A stretch of 64,000 nt of DNA from Symbiodinium microadriaticum (taxonomy: Eukaryota; Sar; Dinophyceae; Suessiales; Symbiodiniaceae), in NCBI GenBank assembly GCA_001939145.1, contig LSRX01000052.1, positions 730,696-794,695 on the forward strand, given 5' to 3'. Shown piece after piece: positions 20,134 to 29,742 of the stretch. The notes under the pieces were generated by a model that saw nothing but the letters and a program-made list of their open reading frames with translations, did not search any database and was not told the DNA's origin. A program made the translations under genes and the position numbers. Position 1 is the first letter of the stretch; the number at the start of each line of letters is the position of its first letter.

Positions 20134-20206
20134 GAATGGCACGGGCACGATTGGCGACTCCTGCCAGCCTTGTCCGTCTGGTTGTGCTCCTGGGCAGTTG
20201 AGCTCG
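20134..20206 (+). CDS. Cysteine-rich (furin-like) exon
   Basis: After GGGCTCAG: N-G-T-G-T-I-G-D-S-C-Q-P-C-P-S-G-C-A-P-G. C-x2-C-P-x2-C is the furin-like core, with a potential N-glycosylation site N-G-T. TAG at 20,207. Confidence 0.6.
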
Positions 20207-20579
20207 TAGTGATTGTTCCTTGGGGGGGAGCAGTCGTGGTTCAGGGTTTCTCGTTCTCATGGACACGGAGTTTGTAGAGGTCTTGGCTCAGGGTTGAGCG
20301 TTTATTCCAATCTTCACCAACTTGTCTCCGCCCTTGCTCCTGTCAATGCTAAGCCCTAAACCCTAAAGCCCTAAGCCCCCCAAGCCCTGCCCGCACATCA
20401 ATCTCTCTTAGAACTTAGAACTCCCTCAGGCCCTCGACCTCTGAACCCCTTAAGGATCCACGACGGGGAACCGTTACAGGGAAGCTTTGCCGCGTGCGAT
20501 GCCTTTCTGAATAACAGGGCCTAGCACAGGACCTTTGCCTTGAAAGGTTTAGGTTTAGGGTTTAGTTTAGGGGTTTAAG

Positions 20580-20741
20580 GGCATACCTGCAGACACGCGG
20601 CAAGGCTGGAATGCCAAACTGCGGCAATTCTTGTCTTGCGGTCGCACCTTTTTGTGGGAGCCGGAAAAGCTACCGCCAGAGGATTTGGCAAGGTTGTTGC
20701 CGAATCGGTGCAAGATGGTATTTGATGATTGCCGTTTTTAG
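20580..20741 (+). CDS. Coding exon, unknown protein
   Basis: Fifty-three open codons: W-N-A-K-L-R-Q-F-L-S-C-G-R-T-F-L-W-E-P-E then L-P-P-E-D-L-A-R-L-L-P-N-R-C-K-M-V-F-D-D. Very protein-like. A cysteine-containing alternative frame is also open. G-strand repeat precedes it, against the usual polarity. Family unknown. Confidence 0.5.
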   Translation, partial: GIPADTRQGWNAKLRQFLSCGRTFLWEPEKLPPEDLARLLPNRCKMVFDDCRF

Positions 20742-20746
20742 CTTGA

Positions 20747-20926
20747 GAGCAAAACCTTGACTTAGTACTGAAGGATCGGCTCCACAACGCGGCGGTGACA
20801 GTGCTGTGCAAGCTCGCTTATCTCGAAGGTCTTCTTGACAGATGTGCGCCACTAGTGCTCTGCAGGAACAGAACTTCAAGCAAGCGTACCTCTCAAGCTT
20901 CGTCGGCAGTGCTCGCAGTGGGCAAC
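20747..20926 (+). CDS. Coding exon, leucine/cysteine-rich
   Basis: Sixty codons: D-L-V-L-K-D-R-L-H-N-A-A-V-T-V-L-C-K-L-A then L-L-D-R-C-A-P-L-V-L-C-R. Helical composition. It closely follows the previous exon, so both probably belong to one gene with a minute intron or a frameshift between them. Confidence 0.45.
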
Positions 20927-21492
20927 CCAAAACCCTTCTTAGCCCTAAGCCCTATGGGCCCTAATCCCTAAAACCCGAAACAACTAACCCTAAACCTAAA
21001 ACCCTTAATAACTTAAGTAAACCCTTACCTTAGATAGCCAATGAGCGAACTTTTAACATTTTGGCCTTATGTACTTGGTCTATCCTAGAAAGTTCGAACT
21101 TTTCTGGGCGCTGCTACAGGGGAGTTACACGAGTTAAACGAACCCTTAGAGGAACCCGTTGAAGCTTGCCCTTTATAGCCCCAAGCCCTAAACCCCAACC
21201 CTAAACCTTAAAGCTTAAAACCCAAACCCTTATAGACCCCTTTGCAGAAACCCGAAAGCGAACCCTTGACCTTTGCCTCTGAGCTGGAGGACTAAGGCTA
21301 ACCTTAAACCCTGAAGCTCTAAAGCCTCAAACCCTAAAACCCAAACCCTAAAGCCCTAAGCCCTAAAGCCAAGACCCTAAAGCCGTAAACCCCAGACCCT
21401 TTCGCCTCAAGCCTAAAGCAAATATCACACCCTGAAATACTGATGGAGTTGAGGAGGGGGAGGGGGCTGGAAGGAGGGATGGATGGAGTGGT

Positions 21493-21615
21493 TCTGCGGT
21501 TCGGTTCGCGCGGTCCGATGTCGGGTGTCGGTTCAGCGGTTCGCGGTTTTTTTGCGGTTCACAGGGCTGGACGGTTCCTGGCGGTTCGGTTCCTGTTTGC
21601 GGTTCGGTTCGCGGC
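21493..21615. repeat. GCGGTTC / GGTTCG iterations
   Basis: At least eight GCGGTTCG-like units spread over ~120 bp, not found elsewhere in the window. CCCTAAA variants (21,180-21,420) lie upstream. Confidence 0.8.
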
Positions 21616-22249
21616 CTTCTTGTAAAACCCTAAAACCCTAAAGCCCGAAACCCTAAAACCCTGAGGCTTTAGGGATATAGGGTTTTAGGGTTTCTAGACC
21701 CACTGATTTGGAGAACCAAGGCTCGCTGTATCGCTGGGATGTTCTCCCCGGTGGTCTCTCGGCAAAAAACGCTTCAAAAGGTTCCCACTAAGGCGGCTCA
21801 TGGCTTATGGTTTAGGGTTCCTTTAAGGGGTGTAGGGTTTAGGGTTCAGGGTCTAGCGTCCTTTGAGGAGTGTAGGGGGAACCTTTCTTCGGGGGCTTTT
21901 GAGGGTTTATTGCTCCTTATAAGGGTTCCCTTTTTGGGTTCGTCTTACGGGCCCCACTCAGGGTTCTACGAGGTGTTTAGGCCTGGTTTCCTCAAGACGT
22001 TTACGGGTTCCTGTAAAGCTTTCTTCAAAGAAGTTTTAGGGCTAGGAGGGCACTACCAAACATGTAAGTTTTGGTGGGCTTAGGGGTAGGTTTCATGGCC
22101 GCAGCATGTGTGTCACGGGCCAGGGTTGTAAATCGAGGTTCGGGACCCAAAGAAGGCTGAACTGCTGACTGCTTAATGGCGAAGCTAGCAGCTCGGGTGC
22201 GGGTCCTGGGAACACGTCAGCCGAGTTCAAACCTATATTTATGTTTATA

Positions 22250-22330
22250 TGTATATGTATGTTATATCATGCTATATTATATTATATTATACTATACTAT
22301 ATTCTGTTAGTTATATTCTATTATAATTTA
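22250..22330. repeat. AT-rich TATAT/TATAC tract
   Basis: Irregular TA-rich microsatellite. Confidence 0.85.
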
Positions 22331-22339
22331 ATTTAACGC

Positions 22340-22424
22340 TTGAACTTCCCCTGTCGGATACAAGGGCTACAGCTACAGTTCCGAGAATTCAGATGCCACG
22401 GGAAATTGGAGCCCTTGCAGGATC
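22340..22424 (+). CDS. Possible cysteine-rich exon
   Basis: Frame S-P-V-G-Y-K-G-Y-S-Y-S-S-E-N-S-D-A-T-G-N then W-S-P-C-R. The P-V-G-Y resembles the C-P-x-G-Y ending; W-S-P-C recalls thrombospondin type-1 starts. Two other frames are also open, so the phase is uncertain. Confidence 0.35.
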
Positions 22425-22439
22425 TGAACTCGAGCCCTT

Positions 22440-22555
22440 GCATGATAATATGAAACCCTAAACCCTACACCCCAAAACCCTAATTTAAACCCAAAACCCA
22501 AAACCCTAATTTGAACCCGAAACCCCTAAACCCTAAACCCTAAACCCCAAAAGGG
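22440..22555. repeat. CCCTAAA tract
   Basis: C-strand variants (CCCTAATTTAAACCC, CCCAAAA) before the exon at 22,574. Confidence 0.85.
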
Positions 22556-22573
22556 TGTTGGGCCGGCTGAAAG

Positions 22574-22675
22574 GTTTGCCTGGAGTGCGGCGACTACAAC
22601 TACCTGACTCACCGTGGCGAGTGCACGAAAAACTGTCCGGAGGGCTACTACCCACAAGGCCATTTTGGGATGGGC
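22574..22675 (+). CDS. Cysteine-rich (furin-like) exon
   Basis: C-L-E-C-G-D-Y-N-Y-L-T-H-R-G-E-C-T-K-N-C then P-E-G-Y-Y-P-Q-G. This holds the whole second half of a furin-like repeat: C-x2-C-x4-Y-L-x5-C-x3-C-P-E-G-Y-Y. C-strand repeat upstream, G-strand repeat downstream. One of the best-supported exons. Confidence 0.75.
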
Positions 22676-22824
22676 TGAGGCTTTGGTGTTGGGGAGTTTT
22701 GGGGATTTCAGTTTAGGGTTTAGAGAGAGTTCAGGGTCGGTTATGTAGGGTTGCACTATTCGAGTTCAGGGTTTTTGCTGATTTGAGTGTTAAGGTTAAG
22801 GGGTTGAAGGTTTACTGGGGGTTA

Positions 22825-22950
22825 GGGCCCCTGTTTCTCCCAAGGCATAGCTACAAAGAGATTGCTCGCTACCCTGAGGGTTATCATCATGCTTTATGCA
22901 GCATGAGAACAAGTATGAACTTGGGAAAATGTGACAAGCTTCGCTGCTAA
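22825..22950 (+). CDS. Cysteine-rich exon
   Basis: Frame H-S-Y-K-E-I-A-R-Y-P-E-G-Y-H-H-A-L-C-S-M then G-K-C-D-K-L-R-C, TAA at 22,948. P-E-G-Y-H-x3-C again resembles the repeat ending, with three cysteines. Confidence 0.5.
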   Translation, partial: GPLFLPRHSYKEIARYPEGYHHALCSMRTSMNLGKCDKLRC

Positions 22951-23324
22951 GCGCAGCTTAGCTTTGTGGCAAAGCTCAGGATACGACCAGCGCCTAGTAC
23001 ACCCTAACACGTTATGCCTATGTCCCACCCCTTGCTGATGTTTTGGGCTTCTGCTCTGGGCTGAGGCGATCTGGTTTCCGACGTTTAGAATGCAGCAGGG
23101 TTTTAGATTTAGGTATTTTTAGGGTTTACCTGGGCCCCAAAAGTATGCAGACAAAGTAGCCTTTTATGGGTGTTGGGGATAGTATTTTATCTACTTTTAT
23201 GGGAAACCCTAAACCCTAAACGGCAAACCGTGTGTTTGGCTAGGGCTTTAGGCCTTTGGGTTTCGGCTTTCGGCACTTGGCATTTAGGGCTGTGGTGGGT
23301 TTCTTTCTTTTCGGTGCTAGTCGT

Positions 23325-23810
23325 GAAACCCTAAACCCCTAAACTCGCAAGCCCCTAAACCCTAACACCTCTAACACCCTAACACCCTAAACCCCTAAAC
23401 CCCCGAGCCCTAAACCCCAAATCCCAAGCCTTAGATACTGTTGCTAGTACTACGAAGCAGACCCAAAAACCCTCAAACTTACTTGTAGCCCAAGAAGCCT
23501 AGCTGTTTAATGTTGCTTTTTAAGGTTCCTTATATGATAACTCCTGAAACAGGTAGGTTTTGAGGTTACCGGCAAGCCCAACATACCACATCCGCGCCCC
23601 TAAGTCCTAAACCCTAACACTCTAAAGCCCTAAACCCTAAACCCCAATAACCGCCTAAACCCTAATTAAACCCTAAAACCGTAAACTGTAAAAGCCCTAA
23701 AAGTCCTAAAACCCTAACTAAACCCCTACACCCTAAACCCTAAACCCCTAAACCCTTAACACCCTAACACCCTAATACCTAAACCCCTAAATCCTTAAAC
23801 CCCGAACTTC
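23325..23810. repeat. Dense CCCTAAA/CCCTAACAC tracts
   Basis: C-strand arrays (23,325-23,430 and 23,600-23,810) with CCCTAACAC variants, interrupted by a partial family B MITE near 23,525. Confidence 0.85.
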
Positions 23811-23813
23811 GAG

Positions 23814-23900
23814 GCACCCTCAATCCAGCCACAACGCAGCCCTGAACGCACCAGCTCGAAGCTCCCTGAAGGCCTAGAAGCCCTAAGCCGGAGGCTCTAA
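23814..23900 (+). CDS. Coding exon, unknown protein
   Basis: After CTTCGAG: A-P-S-I-Q-P-Q-R-S-P-E-R-T-S-S-K-L-P-E-G then L-E-A-L-S-R-R-L, TAA. Hydrophilic linker-like. C-strand repeat upstream, G-strand at 23,937. Confidence 0.4.
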   Translation, partial: APSIQPQRSPERTSSKLPEGLEALSRRL

Positions 23901-23979
23901 GAACTCACACATCTCAAGAGTTTTGGGCCCAAAGACCTAGGGTTTGGGTATTGGGGTTTAGGGCATGATATTAGCATAT

Positions 23980-24102
23980 GTATATCTATCTATATATATA
24001 TATATATATACGTATGTATGTATTTATGTAAGTAAGTATGTAAGTAAGTAAGTAAGTATGTATGTATGTATGTATGTATGTATGTATGTATGTATGTATG
24101 TG
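23980..24102. repeat. TA then GTAA/GTAT microsatellite
   Basis: (TA)n, then tetranucleotide (GTAA)n and (GTAT)n runs. Confidence 0.95.
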
Positions 24103-24150
24103 GTTTTCATAAATTTTGAGCCCTCGGGTAACCCTCATCTCCCGCTGCAG

Positions 24151-24210
24151 ACGGCAACGGACCGCTTGGAGGCGGCTCGAGCTGCACAGAGCGAATTTCT
24201 TTGCGTTCAG
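24151..24210 (+). CDS. Short exon, helical
   Basis: Exactly 20 codons between CCGCTGCAG and CAG|GGTTC: T-A-T-D-R-L-E-A-A-R-A-A-Q-S-E-F-L-C-V-Q. Coiled-coil-like. Confidence 0.4.
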
Positions 24211-24668
24211 GGTTCATCACCTGCAGTTCGAGCATTCTCTTAAACCCTAAACCCCTAACCCCTAAACCAACAAAACCCTAAACCCTAAGCCCTAAACCTC
24301 TAACCCGTAAACCCCTGAACCCCAAAACCCTAAACCCCTAAACCCCTCAACCCTAGTCAGGCGCACCTCTCTTGTATCGATTTTGCACCCACCCACCAAA
24401 GACTTTAGTAGGGAACACGGTTCGGTACTTTCTATGGGTTTAGGCGGTTTAGGGTTTAGGGCTTAAGGTTTAAAGGGTGTTAGGGTTTAGGGGTTGAGGG
24501 TTTTGGGGTGTAGGTACTTTCTCTATGTTCTATCCTGAGCCCAACAGCTTCCCAAACCTGAACCCATAGTTTCTCCTAGCGGTAGAGTAGGTAACCTTTA
24601 ATTAACCCTTTTTCGGGGTACTCTAACCCCTATATAAACCCCTATACTCCCAAATCCCCAAAATACTG

Positions 24669-24702
24669 GACAAGCAGTTTTTTTGTCTTGGCCCACGAAT
24701 AA
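24669..24702. repeat. 34-bp exact repeat, first copy
   Basis: Starts GACAAGCAGTTTTTTTGTC and ends GGCCCACGAATAA; an identical copy lies at 25,214-25,247 next to an N. Confidence 0.9.
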
Positions 24703-25213
24703 CCTGAGTGGACAAACTGAAATTTTTGCCGAACGGTTCGTAGGATAGGGCAAAAATTAGCGACCTCTGTGTTTGGCCGTACCAACGTGTAAAGACATAT
24801 GGCAGAGAGGCCTAGGATTTAGGGGTGTGCCCAAGACCCCGCAAAGTAGGTCAAATAATGGCCCAGCAGCCATTAAACAACCAAAAAAGAAGCGATCTTT
24901 TCTACATACTTTGGGTGTCCAGCTAGAGGGTTCAAGGTTGTGTTTTGGGGCTCAAGCTTAAATCTTCATGGGGCCTGCTTAGGGGTCTGTTTCAGCTGTC
25001 AGGGGTTTGGATCTCGGGAAGTCAGAGGCCTGGGGCGTGTTGTGGTATCTTAGGGAACCCTAAACCCCTAAACCCCTAAACCCCTAAACTCTAAACCCTG
25101 AGGTTCAGGGCTTAGGGCTTTGGGTGTAGGGTCTAGGGCTTTGGGGATGCTGTAGTAGTTCGGATTTAGAGCGTACGCCAGAGGTTTAGGGTTGAAGTTC
25201 AGGCCTCTGGAGN

Positions 25214-25247
25214 GACAAGCAGTTTTTTTGTCTTGGCCCACGAATAA
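25214..25247. repeat. 34-bp exact repeat, second copy
   Basis: Identical to 24,669-24,702; the base before it is N (25,213), so an assembly join is possible. Confidence 0.9.
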
Positions 25248-25493
25248 AATTGGTTAAACCACAAAAAGGGACTACAATGGAGACTATAGGTAGACCCTAA
25301 GCCCGAAACCAGGATCCATGGTGTAGGGTTTGGGGTTTAGCGTTTAGGGTTAAGGGTGTAGGGTTTAGGGTTTAGGGATTTAGTTGGGGTGTCCTGTCCA
25401 CCGTCATCGGCGTCAGACCCGATTGGCCTACCTGAGGCTACTGCTGCATGTCACCAGGCTAGGGCGATGGACCCTAAACCTTAAACCGTCAAG

Positions 25494-25557
25494 GCGGCGT
25501 CCTTGCCCGGCATTTTTCCTGAGGGAATGTCCCCACGCAGGAGAAGCTGGAGTGGCT
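25494..25557 (+). CDS. Cysteine-rich exon
   Basis: After CCGTCAAG: R-P-C-P-A-F-F-L-R-E-C-P-H-A-G-E-A-G. C-x-A-F-F-L-x2-C echoes Y-Y-L-x-C of other units. C-strand tract upstream (25,470-25,490), G-strand tract from 25,556. Confidence 0.5.
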
Positions 25558-25573
25558 TTAGGGTTTAGGGTGA

Positions 25574-25720
25574 TGCCCCCTCGTAGTCTCGTGTGAAGAG
25601 CTCAATTGCGAGCTCGAGACCACATTCATGGCCTGCAGTTGCGGCAAATATTCCCCTAATGCCTGCTCTCTCACGCACGAGTTTTATGATCATCTCGCCC
25701 GCTCATGGTTTCGGACTTAA
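25574..25720 (+). CDS. Cysteine-rich exon with seven cysteines
   Basis: Forty-eight codons: C-P-L-V-V-S-C-E-E-L-N-C-E-L then M-A-C-S-C-G-K-Y-S-P-N-A-C-S and an aromatic tail ending at TAA 25,718. EGF/furin-like density, but the spacing differs from the canonical repeat. Confidence 0.5.
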   Translation, partial: CPLVVSCEELNCELETTFMACSCGKYSPNACSLTHEFYDHLARSWFRT

Positions 25721-26002
25721 CAGCAGCTCAGGGATCACCAAATACACTTAAGAGTCCAGGACAACAGAGCCGTAGCGCTAGGATATCAAGAACCGAAGAA
25801 CCCATTCTAGTAACCTCTGTAAGTCCTATAACCCCAAGCCCGACTCCCAATTCCTAAACCTGCAACGCGTATAGTATAGAATCCTTAAAGAACCCTGAAC
25901 CCTAAACCCCTAAACAACTAAACCCTAAGCCGTCCTTAAAGGAAACCTCATGTAACCCTCAAGAACCTGATGCTGAGACCCCACAGCCTGCAGCCTGCAT
26001 CC

Positions 26003-26109
26003 TACTGTTGATGATATGAATCCTGCATGACCTTAGGGACCCTAAACTATGGGAATTATGGTATATTCCTTATAATGGGTAATGCAGGATTTATATTACC
26101 AACCATCAG
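26003..26109 (+). mobile_element. Introner-like family I1 copy abutting an exon
   Basis: Arms CTACTGTTGATGATATGAAT and GATTTATATTACCAACCATC. Its right end supplies the AG directly before a cysteine-rich exon; GTTGAT (26,007) is the candidate donor. Removal leaves an open frame (S-Y-C-V-C-V-P-C). Confidence 0.75.
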
Positions 26110-26183
26110 GCGTCTGCGTGCCGTGTGATCCGACCTGTGTGGCCTGCCTCAGCGCCAAGGATGCTCGCCAGAAAGTCGGGCAT
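26110..26183 (+). CDS. Cysteine-rich (furin-like) exon
   Basis: V-C-V-P-C-D-P-T-C-V-A-C-L-S-A-K. C-x2-C-x3-C-x2-C is the furin-like core, nearly the same as 31,708 and 48,289. The 3' splice site lies within a family I1 element. TTTAGGG follows at 26,185. Confidence 0.7.
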
Positions 26184-26545
26184 TTAGGGTTTAGGGTCTA
26201 GGGTTTGAAACCCTAAACCCCAAACCCCTTTAAACCCTAAACCCTTAGATGGTTTCGCGTTTTGTGTTATAGGGCTTCAGGATGCCATAGGTTTGGGGTT
26301 TTGGGGAGGTTTTGGAGTTTCTGGCTCGCCTTCCCCGTCGTAGATTTGGGACGGCGGGGAGCGGGGGGTGGGGGTTTAGGGTTTAGGGTTTAGGTTAGGG
26401 TTGCGAAATAAAGAGATACATCCAGTAATAATGATACTAGTAATGATCTTACTACCCTTGTAATGTAGCCTTTATTTTCACGCCTAGAGATCCTAGAGTA
26501 TATTCTACTCCAAAACGCTTTCAGAAGTGACTTAGAATTTTCCAG

Positions 26546-26623
26546 TGCCAAGCTCACACTTCTTCAGCTGTTGCCCTCGAACCAAGGGGGACGGCCTGGG
26601 CTTTGTTGTGCAGAATCTTTGAT
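26546..26623 (+). CDS. Possible cysteine-containing exon
   Basis: After TTTTCCAG: S-S-H-F-F-S-C-C-P-R-T-K-G-D-G-L-G-F. Composition fits, motif partial; TGA at 26,621. Confidence 0.3.
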
Positions 26624-26832
26624 ATGTGGGGGCCGAGATGATTCCGCAGAGCTCATATCTAAAGTTGTGGCTTCTAATTAAACCTGTACAGTCGTATATT
26701 TTGCGACGTTCCTTATATGTATTGAATTCTACTTGGGAACTTATTTACGGGCTTGGGGTTTTACGGGTTTTAGGATGGGCATTTTCGATGGCTCGGGATT
26801 CCCTAAACCTTAAACCCTAAACGCTAAACCCG

Positions 26833-26952
26833 GGCAGTCCTGAGTCCCATACTCATACCCTTTCTGCCCTTGTTACTCCTGCTATGGAGGGGATACTGTG
26901 GAACCTTGGCGTGTGCAGCAGTTCAGGATTTGTTGAGCCTTTCGGTCTTTAG
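26833..26952 (+). CDS. Coding exon, unknown protein
   Basis: Thirty-nine codons: H-T-L-S-A-L-V-T-P-A-M-E-G-I-L-W-N-L-G-V then C-S-S-S-G-F. Between C-strand (26,805-26,830) and G-strand repeats. A different frame over it gives a hydrophobic 66-codon ORF. Confidence 0.4.
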   Translation, partial: GSPESHTHTLSALVTPAMEGILWNLGVCSSSGFVEPFGL

Positions 26953-27219
26953 GGTTTTCCGGTTTGGGGGTGTGTGTAGGCCTTTAGGATTTTGCGGGTG
27001 TAGGGTGTTGAACATGGTAGCGTTTACACTTAAAGTTACCATACTGGGGGATATACAACGAAACTGCTAAGTTAGATTATAGTCAGGATCTCCCTATATT
27101 CAATGCAGTATTTAAGGGCAGTGTTTGTTCTTTCCACCTTGAGCCCGTCGTTCTCGAAACTGCGGCTTCTTGGAGCCATCCGCAAGTTCCGGGGGACTCA
27201 AATGTGGGATGAACTTAGG

Positions 27220-27350
27220 GTTCAGAGTGTAGGTTCACTTAGGGTTCAGGGCTTTTATGGTTTAGGGGTTTAGGGTCTATAGGGTTTAGGGCTCTTAGGG
27301 TTTGGGGTGTTTTAGGGTTTAGGGGTTAAGGGTTTAGGGAGGTTCACCGA
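27220..27350. repeat. TTTAGGG tract
   Basis: G-strand variants (CTTAGGGTTCAGGG). It follows a possible exon at 27,130-27,210 in which two frames are open. Confidence 0.8.
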
Positions 27351-27565
27351 TCTGAACGGGTTCCGACATAATCGTGACTATGAGGACTCGTAGTTTGGAG
27401 ACCCCCTCCCTACCTTCAGCCCGCCAAACCCTAAACCCCACACCCTCTAGGTTCCTGAGTAGTGCCCTTTTGCCCTTTGTATTTTAGGGTCTCCTACGAA
27501 AACCAACTAGTAGGTAAACGGGTACCCTTGTTATAAAGGGGCTACGCAGAAACCTAACCCTACAG

Positions 27566-27615
27566 CCGTCTGCAAGGAGTGTACGAAATGCCAAGTCTTG
27601 TCGGGACCTCGACGA
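27566..27615 (+). CDS. Cysteine-rich (furin-like) exon
   Basis: After CCCTACAG: V-C-K-E-C-T-K-C-Q-V-L-S-G-P. C-x2-C-x2-C, a compact version of the core; downstream boundary unknown. Confidence 0.5.
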
Positions 27616-27989
27616 TGGCGGTTTGCAAAACTTTCTGGTTGCTTCAACGCTGCAATCGTCCTTTTTTTTGTTTTCAGGGGTAGGTAATTACATGTAACAT
27701 TTTCGGGTATATAAACAAGTTCTTACTAGAGCCGGGAGCTGAAAATAATGAACAAGAATTGGAGCTAGAGTATTCAGCCCGTCAGCGGACGTGTCACCTT
27801 AGGGCTTACAGGGCTTGCCATTTAGGGCCATTCAGGGCTTCGGGCTTTAATCCGCAGGTTCGTCGTAGTAAGGCCTGTGCTATGGAGGACCCCAAGGGGA
27901 ATGGCGGCAAAGCTTTCGCAGAGTCAGCTTCGGGTTGAAGTTTCAGGGAACATTGATGGTTTGGGTTTAGGGTTTAGTATACAAGGCAA

Positions 27990-28115
27990 CTAACCCTAAA
28001 CCTTAAGCCCCAAACCCTCCCTAAATCCTAAACCCTAAACCCTAACTCTAAACCCTAAACCCTAAACCCTAAACCCTAAACCCTAACCCTAAACCCCTAA
28101 ACCCTGAAAACCCTC
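27990..28115. repeat. CCCTAAA tract
   Basis: Fairly pure C-strand array (28,020-28,100). Confidence 0.9.
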
Positions 28116-28439
28116 AACCGTGACTATATAGAGTTTCTGCTTCAGCCTAAACAGACAATCCTCCAAGCTTGCGCTCCCCAAGACTCTTAATCTTAAGCCT
28201 CCCAGCCACCGAACCCAACACCCTAAAAAGGGGGTTGAGGGCTCTGGACCCTTTGAACAACTCCATCTGGGGCATTTAGGTTTTAGGGTTTAGGGGTTTA
28301 GGGTTTAGGGTTTATGGATTTAGAGCTTCCGTGGCTCTGGCGATGCACCACTGTGGCGCTGACACAGGCAAAAGTGGTGGAACATGGACTCCACACCTTC
28401 GCGTGGGACGACGCGCGCAGGAGGCAAGCGACATCGGCT

Positions 28440-28560
28440 CAATCCTAAACCCTAAAACCCTAAAACCCTAAAACCCTAAAACCTTAAAACCTTAAAACCC
28501 TAAAACCCTAAAACCTTAAAACCCTAAAGCCCTAAAGCCCTAAAGCCCTAAGCCCTAAAC
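28440..28560. repeat. CCCTAAAA 8-mer tract
   Basis: Array dominated by the 8-mer CCCTAAAA, unlike neighbouring 7-mer arrays. An open stretch upstream (28,325-28,440) includes L-T-Q-A-K-V-V-E-H-G-L-H-T-F and may be an exon, with reversed flank polarity. Confidence 0.9.
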
Positions 28561-28566
28561 CCTCAG

Positions 28567-28664
28567 CTCTCGCCGTGCCGACGGATGCCCTGGGAGGCGC
28601 TCGAGATGGGCCTCGGAAGGGGGCGAGGCCGCGCGAGCTGATGCGAGTCTGGAGTCGTCGCTGA
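28567..28664 (+). CDS. Coding exon, basic
   Basis: After CCCTCAG: A-V-P-T-D-A-L-G-G-A-R-D-G-P-R-K-G-A-R-P then E-L-M-R-V-W-S-R-R, TGA. GC-rich, flanked by C- then G-strand repeats. Confidence 0.4.
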
Positions 28665-28834
28665 CTGACCACGTTTTAGTGTTTAGGGTTTTGGGTTTAG
28701 GGTTTAGGGTTTAGGGGTTTAGGGTTTAGGGGTTTAGGGTTTTGGGTTTAGGGCTTCGGGTCTTAGGGTTTTGGGTTAAAAAAGGTTTCCGGTGGAGTTG
28801 GATCCGACTTAGAAGGTTTAGGGTTTAGGGTTGC

Positions 28835-29048
28835 AAACCCTAAACCCTAAACCCTATAAGCCCTATAACCCTAATCCTTATAATCCTATTTCCCTATAAG
28901 CCTAAACCTTCTCACCCTATGACCCTAAACCTTATAACTCTAAACCCTATGAACCCTATAACCCTAAACCCTATAAACCCTAGAAGCCCTATAAACCCTA
29001 TAAACCCTAGAAACCCTATAAACCCTATAAACACTATAAGCCCTAAAG
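28835..29048. repeat. CCCTATAA(A) tract
   Basis: C-strand array with CCCTATAAG/CCCTATAAA 9-mers, a local variant also found at 30,836-30,900. Confidence 0.9.
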
Positions 29049-29114
29049 CGCGATGTCGTGGCCAAAGAAGTCGACGGCATGGCCCATCCCATGCCTGAAA
29101 CCTCTTGGTTTTAG
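29049..29114 (+). CDS. Short coding exon
   Basis: D-V-V-A-K-E-V-D-G-M-A-H-P-M-P-E-T-S-W-F, TAG, placed between C-strand and G-strand arrays. Confidence 0.35.
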   Translation, partial: RDVVAKEVDGMAHPMPETSWF

Positions 29115-29119
29115 GATCT

Positions 29120-29250
29120 CTCTAGGGTTTAGGTGTTTAGGGGTTTAGGGTTTAGGGTTTAGGGGTTTAGGGGTTTAGGGTTTAGGGGTTTAGGGGTTTA
29201 GGGGTTTAGGGTTTAGGGGTTTGGGGGTTTAGGGTTTAGGGTTTAGGGCT
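29120..29250. repeat. TTTAGGGG tract
   Basis: G-strand array dominated by the 8-mer TTTAGGGG. Confidence 0.95.
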
Positions 29251-29607
29251 CCCCAGAGCCCAATACCCCTTTAGTTAAGGAATATACCTGAAATTATAGG
29301 GGCCTTAAAGGGATCTATAAGGGTCTCTATAAGGGACTTAAGGGAATATACCTGAAATTATAGGGGCCTTAATATTTTAATTTGATGTATATTCTTAGTT
29401 AAGGAATATGCCTTAAATTATAGGGGCCTTAATATGATGATTTAAGGTATATTCTTAGTTAAGGAATATACCTTAAATTATAGGGGCCGTATAATATTAT
29501 GATTTAAGGTATATTCTTCGTTGAGGAATATGCCTTAAATTATAGGGGCCGTATTAATATTATGATTTAAAGTATATTCCTTAATTAAGGGGTCTTGGGC
29601 TCTCTGG
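29251..29607. mobile_element. Family M element expanded into an internal array
   Basis: Outer inverted arms CCCCAGAGCCCAATACCCCT and AAGGGGTCTTGGGCTCTCTG enclose about four copies of a 60-70-bp unit (TTAGTTAAGGAATATACC ... GGTATATTC). Simple copies: 51,726-51,832 and a relic at 63,122-63,245. A possible exon V-A-V-G-R-S-P-G-G-G-M-V-L-I follows at 29,605-29,664. Confidence 0.8.
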
Positions 29608-29742
29608 GTCGCCGTAGGACGAAGCCCCGGAGGGGGCATGGTCCTCATTCGCAGGCATTTTTAGGGCTTTGGGTTTAGGGTTGCAGAATGCCTGTGATGT
29701 TTAGGGGTTTGAAGGGTTTAGGGTGTAGGATATAAGGTTTAG

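Noticed and set aside
28325..28440. Firm exon call
   Set aside because: Open and protein-like but flanked by repeats in the reverse of the usual polarity, and the minus strand is open as well.
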